Source: Desulfobacterales bacterium (GTDB lineage: Bacteria > Desulfobacterota > Desulfobacteria > Desulfobacterales > Desulfosalsimonadaceae). Taken from it: 51,076 nt of DNA. Shown piece by piece: positions 19,832 to 25,966 of the stretch (position 1 is the first letter of the stretch; every line of letters starts with the position of its first letter). The DNA is taken from NCBI GenBank assembly GCA_034520365.1, contig JAXHNP010000001.1, positions 1-51,076 on the forward strand. The letters are read 5' to 3'. The notes beneath the pieces are model-generated. The model made no database searches. It was not told the origin of the DNA and was given only the letters and a program-made list of their open reading frames with translations. Position numbers and translations under genes: made by a program.

Positions 19832-20161
19832 CTATTGGCTTAGCTTTGAGCTGGCAATACGGTTAAGACTGATACCGGCTTCGGCAGCCTGAATAGCTAA
19901 CTTTCGATGGACATGAGGCGGAATCCTAACCATAAACTTTCCACTATACCGCTTGCAGGCTATTGGTTCAGGAATTTTTTCGTTATTTCCCTCCATGTCA
20001 GATATAACTTCTGCCACAATCCTTCGTATACCCTTTAGGGCTTTTTCAGGCGTATCCGCCAACCAGCTCAAACTTGGAAATTCAGCGCATAAGCCAACAT
20101 ATTCATTATCCTCTTCAGACCATGTCACCCTGTATGTATATTTGTCATTTTTTTGTGCCAT
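19832..20161 (-). CDS. hicB: HicB-family antitoxin
   Basis: 109 residues from ATG at 20161, chosen because GGAGG stands eight bases before it (the frame is open seven codons further). The N-terminal HicB fold reads YRVTWSEEDNEYVGLCAEFPSLSWLADTPEKALKGI, and the C-terminal ribbon-helix-helix/HicB DNA-binding part reads KFMVRIPPHVHRKLAIQAAEAGISLNRIASSKL. In intact systems HicB neutralises the HicA mRNA interferase and represses the operon. Here the upstream hicA is disrupted (20145-20491), so this is an orphan antitoxin. The end of the hicA frame overlaps the hicB start by 17 bases, the usual operon arrangement. Confidence 0.85.
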   Translation of the reverse strand: MAQKNDKYTYRVTWSEEDNEYVGLCAEFPSLSWLADTPEKALKGIRRIVAEVISDMEGNNEKIPEPIACKRYSGKFMVRIPPHVHRKLAIQAAEAGISLNRIASSKLSQ

Positions 20162-20491
20162 GATTGACCTCCAGTTTTTCAATAGCCAAGAGAACCTGTT
20201 TAACCTGGTATATTTTGGCCTTTCCCTGAGCGTTTTGAATGTTTACTCGTGGATCACCTTCTAAGTAACTTCACGGTTTAAGGTATAGGGTGCAAGGTGT
20301 AAGGTCAATGAAATCAAAAATTTATGGTCGGCACGGTGGCCGACCCTACGATGAATCGGGTTTTTCCCCATTCGTAGGGCGGGCCACCGTGCCCGCCTGA
20401 AAAAATGATCACAGATCTTGCATAAGTCAGAATATCGAACATCCTTGGGATTCCGCCGTATCTTTTCAAGCAGGTCATCGATTTTTGTCAT
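20145..20491 (-). pseudogene. hicA: HicA-type toxin gene interrupted by a palindromic repeat
   Basis: The first part (20491 to about 20399) encodes MTKIDDLLEKIRRNPKDVRY, then SDLCKICDHFF, the N-terminus of a HicA-like family. After roughly 130 bases of repeat DNA, a second frame resumes as GDPRVNIQNAQGKAKIYQVKQ and VLLAIEKLEVNHGTKK with a stop at 20145-20147, the family's C-terminus. The segment between, which normally carries the GxSH-type catalytic histidine region, is missing. The insert contains the palindrome at 20327-20405 plus about 60 bases of AGGTGTAAGG-type DNA. The toxin is therefore dead. The family match is by recognition of both ends. Confidence 0.75.
20327..20405. repeat. Palindromic intergenic repeat, copy 1 (inside hicA)
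   Basis: Left arm GTCGGCACGGTGGCCGACCC, right arm GGGCCACCGTGCCCGCCTGA, joined by an AT-rich loop between CCTACGA and CGTAGGG. The arms pair as a long hairpin. Copy 2 at 38675-38741 has the same ends and a shorter loop. It is the kind of REP-like element moved by single-strand transposases, one relic of which lies at 25344. Confidence 0.8.
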
Positions 20492-20595
20492 ATTAATATA
20501 ATATCAATAATGATACCAGTGTCAATAGGTGGAAGTGTTTTTTTGACACAACGTGTACGTTCAGGCGCGCTGTCAAGCGTCGCCTGGAACGCTTG

Positions 20596-21092
20596 GTTGG
20601 GGCTAATTTCCTTCTCCGTCCAAATCGCTATCGCTATCGGGATCGAAATCGCCTGTAGCCTCCTGGCCATAGAATGTATGATCCTCCTGACCTAGTATCC
20701 TCTTCCCCCCAGACCACTGAGCATCGCCGCCATACGGTCGATCTCGTCTTTCCGGCTCCGACTCTCGGCCTTGTCAAGGGCCTTGCCGACAACCAAAACA
20801 TCCTGAATGGCGGCGCACTCCAGCGCCGAGCCACGTGCGATTTCAAAATAACGCCTTCGGTCGGCTGCTGCGGTCTTGCCATTACCTTCGGCGATATTCA
20901 GCGGTATCGACTGGCTGGCCCGAAGCCATTGGTCTCGTGCGGGGCGATGGACGCCGTTCAACCCCTTGGCCTTTTCGTATACCCAGGCCACGTAGCCGAT
21001 CGATAGAGGGTAAACGTCAAGTCTCTCGTGTCCTAGCGTCATGATGCGTCGATCCCGATAGCGATCCCGATTTCGATTTCGATGGCCCCAAC
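20596..21092. repeat. Inverted-repeat pair enclosing the four-helix-bundle gene
   Basis: GTTGGGGC (20596-20603) and GCCCCAAC (21085-21092) are inverted at the outside. Nested inside is an exact 16-bp inverted repeat, ATCGCTATCGGGATCG (20630-20645) against its complement (21050-21065), within longer ATCG-rich hexamer arrays (20624-20651 and 21050-21083). The gene at 20692-21042 is fully enclosed. The unit may move or fold as one piece. Confidence 0.6.
20692..21042 (-). CDS. Four-helix-bundle protein (23S rRNA intervening-sequence type)
   Basis: 116 residues matching the IVS-protein/four-helix-bundle family: HERLDVYPLSIGYVAWVYEKA, then RDQWLRASQSIPLNIAEGNGK and RRYFEIARGSALECAAIQDVL. The family takes its name from proteins encoded in insertions within 23S rRNA genes and also resembles the Avd accessory protein of diversity-generating retroelements. 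No rRNA or reverse transcriptase is visible here. Its biochemical role is unknown; nucleic acid binding is likely from its basic bundle. No good ribosome binding site precedes the ATG. It is enclosed by inverted repeats (20596-21092), a hint of mobility. Confidence 0.85.
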   Translation of the reverse strand: MTLGHERLDVYPLSIGYVAWVYEKAKGLNGVHRPARDQWLRASQSIPLNIAEGNGKTAAADRRRYFEIARGSALECAAIQDVLVVGKALDKAESRSRKDEIDRMAAMLSGLGGRGY

Positions 21093-21110
21093 GCCCAGCA
21101 TAACCGGCCG

Positions 21111-21170
21111 GGAAAAAGCTGCAAAGCGAAACGTTGCTGCTGTTTCCCGGTCCGTGTTGGTGCTGTGGTT
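21111..21170. repeat. 60-bp direct repeat, copy B
   Basis: Same orientation and length as copy A (19759-19818), with six mismatches. The ends CCGGGAAA and TTTCCCGG just inside and outside it are complementary, so each copy may also fold. It marks the right edge of the segment holding hicAB and the IVS-type gene. Confidence 0.85.
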
Positions 21171-21287
21171 AAAGAAAATGTGTCAATATAAAAATATGGT
21201 TTTTTATATGGCTTTTTTGATCCATAACAGGCTGCTCACCGGCTGGCGGTTGGGAGCACTGCCTTTGTTAAAACAAATTGCATTGGT

Positions 21288-21337
21288 GCTGCTCGGCTGG
21301 GCAAAGCCGCTCGCCCCAGCCAGTCCGGGGCAGCAGC
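21288..21337. repeat. GC-rich hairpin repeat
   Basis: GCTGCTCGGCTGGG (21288-21301) can pair with CCCCAGCC...GGGGCAGCAGC (21314-21337) with a bulge. It lies between the 60-bp repeat and the PIN-domain gene. The rest of the gap (21171-21362) shows no gene. Confidence 0.45.
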
Positions 21338-21362
21338 AAGGTTCTGCAAAGTCTATTCGAGT

Positions 21363-21761
21363 TTACCAAAGACTCTGAACATATTGATAATTTAAAATTC
21401 TTTTATCCTTTGTAAGAATCTTTGCTTTCTCTTCCCTCGCAGTGGCCACAATTATCTGATCTGCTGGATCGTCATGGAAAGGTTTTGGAAGTACTGTTGA
21501 GCGATAGGCTATCATGGGTGTAAGATGGACAAATCTGAGTTGTGGCATTTCCAATGCGGAACTAATCCATTCCTCAGGGTGGCAGGAAATACCAATCTTG
21601 CCTTTTTCCAGAAGCTTACTGAATTCCCAAGGTGAAATTGCAGATAAAAGAAGCTCATCATATCCTTCTTCATTTTCAATCAGTTTTGCGACTTTCCGCG
21701 ACAGATTTTGGGGGCGCATATTCCACCAAACCCAGGTATGCGTATCGAGCAGATATTTCAT
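21363..21761 (-). CDS. PIN-domain toxin (VapC-like)
   Basis: 132 residues from ATG at 21761, which overlaps the antitoxin stop as ATGA. It begins MKYLLDTHTWVWW, with the first PIN acidic residue in LLDTHTW. SAISPWEFSKLLEKGKI carries the central conserved E, and FHDDPADQIIVATAREEKAKILTKDKRI carries the D-P-A-D acidic cluster and the final aspartate. PIN toxins cut RNA (tRNA or rRNA) when free of antitoxin. All expected acidic residues are present, so it appears functional. It pairs with the Phd/YefM-type antitoxin just upstream. Confidence 0.9.
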   Translation of the reverse strand: MKYLLDTHTWVWWNMRPQNLSRKVAKLIENEEGYDELLLSAISPWEFSKLLEKGKIGISCHPEEWISSALEMPQLRFVHLTPMIAYRSTVLPKPFHDDPADQIIVATAREEKAKILTKDKRILNYQYVQSLW

Positions 21762-21991
21762 TGAGATGCTTCCCACAATCCTTCACCAAGCGGAGTGACT
21801 ATATCCTTTTCGAAAACAAAAGCATCCGCGAGTTTGCCTGGCATCGGCTTCTGTCCGGAGTTAAGATAAGGTACGACTTGAGCAAGTGGCTTGCCTCTTT
21901 TCGTTATGACGATGGTTTCCTGGGATTTTGCAACCTCGCTTAGCACCTTTAACGCATGTGTCTTAAATTCACTAATGGCCATTGTCTTCAT
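21758..21991 (-). CDS. Phd/YefM-family antitoxin
   Basis: 77 residues: MKTMAISEFKTHALKVLSEV is the Phd/YefM DNA-binding N-terminus, and QETIVITKRGKPLAQVVPYL is the conserved second strand-helix region. The C-terminal part (KLADAFVFEKDIVTPLGEGLWEAS) would wrap and inhibit the PIN toxin encoded next, with a 4-base ATGA overlap. A strong AGGAGG precedes the ATG. The pair is an intact type II toxin-antitoxin module, probably self-repressed through this protein. Confidence 0.9.
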   Translation of the reverse strand: MKTMAISEFKTHALKVLSEVAKSQETIVITKRGKPLAQVVPYLNSGQKPMPGKLADAFVFEKDIVTPLGEGLWEASQ

Positions 21992-22244
21992 GCGACCACC
22001 TCCTTTTTCATAAAATAGTCAAATAAAGTGGTCAGGTCAAGAAAAAGCCAAAGGCTGCATGGGGCAGAGCGCAAAGTTCAGCGGCACCGGGGGACCGAGC
22101 GAGCTTGCGAGCGGAAGCCCCCGCTTATGGAAACTATAAGATTTGCCGAAATACGTATGGTGTCCCCGCAATTATCCCCGCAATAAATAGGTTCTTGCAG
22201 CCTGCATCCGGCCTGAAGTGTTGTAATAAGTTTTCCTGTTCCGT

Positions 22245-23546
22245 TTAGATCAGATACTGACCAAAAAGGGCGGCAAGGCCAAGAAAACTTAAAAAACCCA
22301 CAATGTCGGTAATCGTTGTCAATAATATGGATGAACTTGTCGCTGGATCCTGCCCCATAGCAGTCAGAAGCATCGGAATGGCTGCACCGGACAGGCTTGC
22401 CGCCACCATGGCAAGGATCATGGCCGCTCCAATCACCAGTGCAAGCGGCAGGGATTGACTCCATATAAAAACGGCTATTGCGCACATAATACCAACTGAC
22501 AGACCGTTGATAAATCCGACCGATCCCTCTTTGGTTAAAACACGCCATTTATGACGCAAGCGGATTTCTCTGAGTGATAAACCGCGCATCGTCACAGCCA
22601 GGGCCTGCGCTCCGGTATTTCCGGACTGTCCGGCGACCACCGGCAGCAATATGGCAAGAGCCGTTACCTGCGCTATGACGTTTTCAAATATACCGACAAC
22701 CGCTGCGGCCGCAAAGGTGGTAAGCAGGTTTATGGACAGCCACGGCATTCGTTTTCGTACCGAGAACCAGGCCGTGGAAAGGGCCTTTTCTTCCTTGCTG
22801 ACCCCGACCATCGTTTGCATGTCTCCCAGCGCATCTTCGTGCACAATATCGAAGAGCTCATCGTGGCGAATTGTCCCAATCAGTATTCCGTCAGCATTGA
22901 CTACCGGGATTGATGACAGCTTGCTTGACTCGACAATTTCCACAACTTCATCGCGTGGTGCCATCTCATTTACACTCGGTGTCGGGCGGGACAGGGACTG
23001 CAGTGTTTCATGATCCTCGGCACCGATTATATCCTGAAGAGAGATTCGGCCCAGCAGCCTGCCGTCTATATCCACCAGGTAGATCAGCGTCAGATTTTTT
23101 GCCTTAAGGCGCCTGATTCTGCTGATAACCGTTTCAATCTTATCGTTGGGGTGGAAACTGACCACCCGGGTTGTCATAAGGCTGCCGGCCGTCCCTTCAG
23201 GATATTTCAAAACCGCTACAATCTCATTGCGCACAGGCTCCGGCAGCCGGCTAAGACAATGGGATCTGGTTTCACTGTCAAGCCTGGCAAAAATGCGGGC
23301 GAGGTAAGCCGGATCCGAAAGCTGGGAGATTTCAAAAAGATGGGAGACGTCTCTTACCAGTCTTGCGGCAAAAGCGGGATTGATCAAAGAAAGCAGCATC
23401 GCTGCATCTGCAGCTGACATTGCATTCAAGGTCTCGCTTGCATGCGCGTCGGGCAACTGCTCAAACTTTTCAGCCGCATCCAGCGGATATCTCTTAAAAA
23501 AATCTGCAGCCAGAGCGCTGGCCAGGGTCTGGGGCTCAGGATTCAT
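22245..23546 (-). CDS. mgtE: MgtE-type magnesium transporter
   Basis: 433 residues from ATG at 23546. This start is chosen because the upstream extension of the frame only shadows the previous gene, the two overlap by 11 bases, and GGAG precedes it. The N-domain (about 1-120, with LPEPVRNEIVAVLKYPEGTAGSLMT) is followed by two CBS domains (to about 250) and five membrane helices containing the family signature PVVAGQSGNTGAQALAVTMRG. MgtE is a Mg2+-gated channel in the inner membrane: CBS and N domains bind Mg2+ and close the pore. Last gene of an overlapping three-gene unit with a CBS protein and an MscS-like protein. Confidence 0.93.
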   Translation of the reverse strand: MNPEPQTLASALAADFFKRYPLDAAEKFEQLPDAHASETLNAMSAADAAMLLSLINPAFAARLVRDVSHLFEISQLSDPAYLARIFARLDSETRSHCLSRLPEPVRNEIVAVLKYPEGTAGSLMTTRVVSFHPNDKIETVISRIRRLKAKNLTLIYLVDIDGRLLGRISLQDIIGAEDHETLQSLSRPTPSVNEMAPRDEVVEIVESSKLSSIPVVNADGILIGTIRHDELFDIVHEDALGDMQTMVGVSKEEKALSTAWFSVRKRMPWLSINLLTTFAAAAVVGIFENVIAQVTALAILLPVVAGQSGNTGAQALAVTMRGLSLREIRLRHKWRVLTKEGSVGFINGLSVGIMCAIAVFIWSQSLPLALVIGAAMILAMVAASLSGAAIPMLLTAMGQDPATSSSILLTTITDIVGFLSFLGLAALFGQYLI

Positions 23547-24387
23547 CAGGCGACTCCGGTTGTTTTGTTGCCACAGAAGACGCAGCGCCCAGCAGTGCGA
23601 ACACGCCCAACGTATATAACTCTCCCAGGGCATTGCCGGTTTCCAACAGTTCAGAGCTGCGCCTCGCCCCGCGGTTTTCGAGTTCATAACGCTTAATGGT
23701 TTCGTATTGAATGACCCCCAGATAACGACCGCGACGATCGGTGACCGGCAGGGCATGGTAGCGAAACCAGGCGGGATGTTTTTGCAGATTTTCTATGGTC
23801 ATATCGGCAAACACGGCAGTTACTTCACGGCTCATATAGGCGGCAAGCGGGTCATGTATAAAGCCCGAGTTGTGTAACAGCTCTTTTAAATTCATTACCC
23901 CGCACAATTTATAATCCGGATCCACCAGGTAGAGGTAATAGATCGTCTTATGCTTTGCGCTTTTGAGCCGCTCGATACAACGGCCTACCGTTTCTGAGCT
24001 TAAAACCGACGGCACCGTACTATCCATAATCGAAGCCGCCGTCCCGCGGACAAAGCTGAGAAGCCGATTGATATGTTTCATGCGGACAGGGTCCATTTCA
24101 GCTACGAGCGCCAAACGTTTCTCCGGCAAAAGATGCTGCAATGCAAGTGCGCAGATGGAATCAGGCACATCCTGAAAAACCTCTGCTGCGCGTCCGGCAG
24201 GCAATTGCTCCAATACTAATGACAAGAGATGAGAAGACAGGTGGGGAATAAGGGCCGCAAGGTCAGGGGTTGACAATTCGATCAGATACGCCAGAGACGC
24301 CTCTCTGTTTTTGCTTTCAATTACATTGGCTGCGGCCTCGGGATGCAGTTGTATGTAGCTTTGAACGAATTGGCTAAGCCTTGTCAT
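23536..24387 (-). CDS. MgtE N-domain plus CBS-pair protein without a transporter domain
   Basis: 283 residues from ATG at 24387 (GAGG eight bases upstream; overlaps the previous gene by 14). Residues about 15-130 match the MgtE N-domain superhelix (SHLLSLVLEQLPAGRAAEVF, ALQHLLPEKRLALVAEMDPV). Two CBS domains follow (KTIYYLYLVDPDYKLCGVMNL and ALPVTDRRGRYLGVIQYE). It ends with a weakly hydrophobic segment (LGELYTLGVFALLGAASSVA) instead of the five transporter helices. It looks like a duplicated MgtE sensor half and may regulate the MgtE encoded next to it, or bind Mg2+ or nucleotides on its own. Its partner role is inferred from gene order only. Confidence 0.8.
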   Translation of the reverse strand: MTRLSQFVQSYIQLHPEAAANVIESKNREASLAYLIELSTPDLAALIPHLSSHLLSLVLEQLPAGRAAEVFQDVPDSICALALQHLLPEKRLALVAEMDPVRMKHINRLLSFVRGTAASIMDSTVPSVLSSETVGRCIERLKSAKHKTIYYLYLVDPDYKLCGVMNLKELLHNSGFIHDPLAAYMSREVTAVFADMTIENLQKHPAWFRYHALPVTDRRGRYLGVIQYETIKRYELENRGARRSSELLETGNALGELYTLGVFALLGAASSVATKQPESPDES

Positions 24388-25177
24388 GCAACACCTCGAC
24401 AACAGCTTCGTTAAACCGCCTGGCCGGAACAATGAAACGACCGGACTTGCACTCCAGGACAAACGAGGTCGTGGAAATATCAACCACCCTGCCCTCTATG
24501 CCGTCAATAATAATATGGGTGCCTGTCTTAATATTTTTCCTGGCATAAAAGGCGGCCAGGATATTGGTCACAACAGGTGCTGAACCAATCCCAAAAGAGA
24601 GTGCGCCTCCGGCCAGCAGGCAGGCAAGAATCACCAGTACACCGGTTGTGAGAAATTCAATTTCGATTCCGATCTGCTCAATGGAGACCAGGATGGTAAC
24701 GGTAACACCGGCGATATAGATAATGGAACCAAATCGCGAAGCCGCTTGTATCCCGGCTGTTTTACCGGAGCGGGAAATGAGGTCCCCGACAACCCGGGAG
24801 ACCAAAACACCTGCAATGAGTACGGCAAATGCGCCGATCAGCTTCGGTAAAAATGAAGAAGCCAGCACCACCCAGTGATCTATGACATTGAAGCCAAACA
24901 CCTGAGCGGAAAAAACAATAAAAATCAGGATCGTAATCCAAAAGACACCACGTGCCAATCCATGACCGAATTGCTGTAAGTGACGTAAGGGAAACCAACC
25001 CGGCAAAAACGAAGTTTTGGTGGATTTAAATCTTTCTATACAAAACCATGTGAGCCGCGCAAAAAAAAGGGCGATCAATACGCCGGCAATCAGAATCATT
25101 GCTGCGATCAACAGCTCCGGCAGTACCGCTGCGAATCGGTTAAAAAGCGAGTGTATCACTTGCTGCATCCTATCCAC
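24374..25177 (-). CDS. Mechanosensitive-channel-like membrane protein (MscS family)
   Basis: 267 residues. Four membrane segments are visible (about 17-40, 75-98, 107-128 and 147-200), ending in a glycine/alanine-rich pore-like stretch LLAGGALSFGIGSAPVVTNILAAFYA. A small MscS-type beta domain follows (HIIIDGIEGRVVDISTTSFVLECKSG, then GRFIVPARRFNEAVVEVL). GTG at 25177 is preferred to ATG at 25168 because GAGGAG stands ten bases before GTG. It is shorter than typical MscS and lacks most of the C-terminal cage. Likely an inner-membrane ion conductance, first gene of the MgtE unit, so a linked role in ion or Mg2+ homeostasis is plausible but inferred. Confidence 0.78.
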   Translation of the reverse strand: MDRMQQVIHSLFNRFAAVLPELLIAAMILIAGVLIALFFARLTWFCIERFKSTKTSFLPGWFPLRHLQQFGHGLARGVFWITILIFIVFSAQVFGFNVIDHWVVLASSFLPKLIGAFAVLIAGVLVSRVVGDLISRSGKTAGIQAASRFGSIIYIAGVTVTILVSIEQIGIEIEFLTTGVLVILACLLAGGALSFGIGSAPVVTNILAAFYARKNIKTGTHIIIDGIEGRVVDISTTSFVLECKSGRFIVPARRFNEAVVEVLHDKA

Positions 25178-25343
25178 GGGTCAATATCTCCTCTTTATTG
25201 TGCATTAAGCGATTGCTCGGTTTTCGGGTCGGGCCACGCTAACATACTGTATTTTAATATATTCAATGCCATGGAAAGACATTTTCAGGGCCTATTTTGC
25301 TTTTTTTACCCCCAAAATCATCAATATAGGGTTTCTGAATTGC

Positions 25344-25621
25344 TCACAGTTGATATGATTCTCCTGTTTCACGAGGCTTACCCCCCATTGCAGATGCCCC
25401 CATCGCCATCTGCACATTCTCAACAAAAACCTTGCTTCCCACAGCTAAATTCGCACTCCATTTGTCATCGCGGATATTGGCGCCGTTTTCCAGGCTCTTA
25501 TCAACCCATTTTTTATAAGCCGCCGGCAAGTTTTCGTAGTTGTCGAATCCCAGAAGCTCTTGAAGTCTTTTATAATTTATCAGAACGTTTTTTCTTTTCG
25601 GTGTCTGGTCATATTTAAAAG
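25344..25621 (-). pseudogene. C-terminal relic of a REP-associated tyrosine (Y1) transposase
   Basis: The open frame reads KRLQELLGFDNYENLPAAYKK, then WVDKSLENGANIRDDKWSAN, LAVGSKVFVENVQMAMG and RETGESYQL, then stop. This is the C-terminal region of REP-associated/IS200-like transposases, where W-x4-SIAVGS-x-FVE and a GESYEL-type ending are typical. The catalytic N-terminal part with HUH and tyrosine is absent: a stop lies just before residue 1 of the relic. It is a dead fragment of an element that could have mobilised palindromic repeats like those at 20327 and 38675. Confidence 0.7.
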
Positions 25622-25637
25622 ATTAACTGTGATAATT

Positions 25638-25764
25638 AGGGTGTCAAAAAATATCACTTGAACCTGTGGAGAATCAGAAGTAGAAAGTCCTTTTTCAACT
25701 GGCAATCATGGGGGGCAAGCCAAGGCGATGTGCCGGGCTTGAAGTGATCAGATGAAGACACCCT
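25638..25764. repeat. 127-bp element with inverted ends
   Basis: AGGGTGTC (25638-25645) and GACACCCT (25757-25764) are exact inverted ends. Just inside, ATCACTTGAACC and GGCTTGAAGTGAT are near-complementary. No reading frame of interest lies inside. It resembles a miniature inverted-repeat element between the transposase relic and the tRNA gene. Confidence 0.5.
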
Positions 25765-25776
25765 TTTTACCTGCCA

Positions 25777-25817
25777 ATAAAAAAAGGGCTTATGAGTGAC
25801 TACACCCATAAACCCTT
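25777..25817 (-). terminator. Intrinsic terminator of tRNA-Val
   Basis: On the minus strand, AAGGGTTTATG pairs with CATAAGCCCTT (one G-U) and is followed by seven T. It lies nine bases after the tRNA CCA end. A textbook Rho-independent terminator. Confidence 0.8.
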
Positions 25818-25825
25818 GATTTCTT

Positions 25826-25901
25826 TGGTAGGCGCGAGCAGACTTGAACTGCTGACTTCTACCGTGTCGGGGTAGCGCTCTACCACCTGAGCTACGCGCC
25901 T
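25826..25901 (-). tRNA. tRNA-Val (GAC)
   Basis: Minus-strand cloverleaf of 76 nt with an encoded CCA. Acceptor AGGCGCG pairs with CGCGCCT, discriminator A. The D arm has GCTCAGGTGGTAGAGC. The anticodon stem is CTACC/GGTAG with loop CCGACAC, so the anticodon is GAC (valine GUC/GUU). The T arm contains TTCAAGTC. All stems are intact. Confidence 0.95.
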
Positions 25902-25966
25902 GTGTGATTACCCCAATCAAATAATATTACAAAAATCAGTTGTCAAGCATAAAACAGACGCCTCTC

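Noticed and set aside
20596-21092. Integron attC sites around the IVS-type gene
   Set aside because: GTTGGGGC-type ends and TAACC sequences recall attC in part, but no convincing RYYYAAC/GTTRRRY pair with proper spacing is present.
22078-22548. 156-codon minus-strand frame after mgtE
   Set aside because: Shadow of the MgtE coding region in another frame; no motif.
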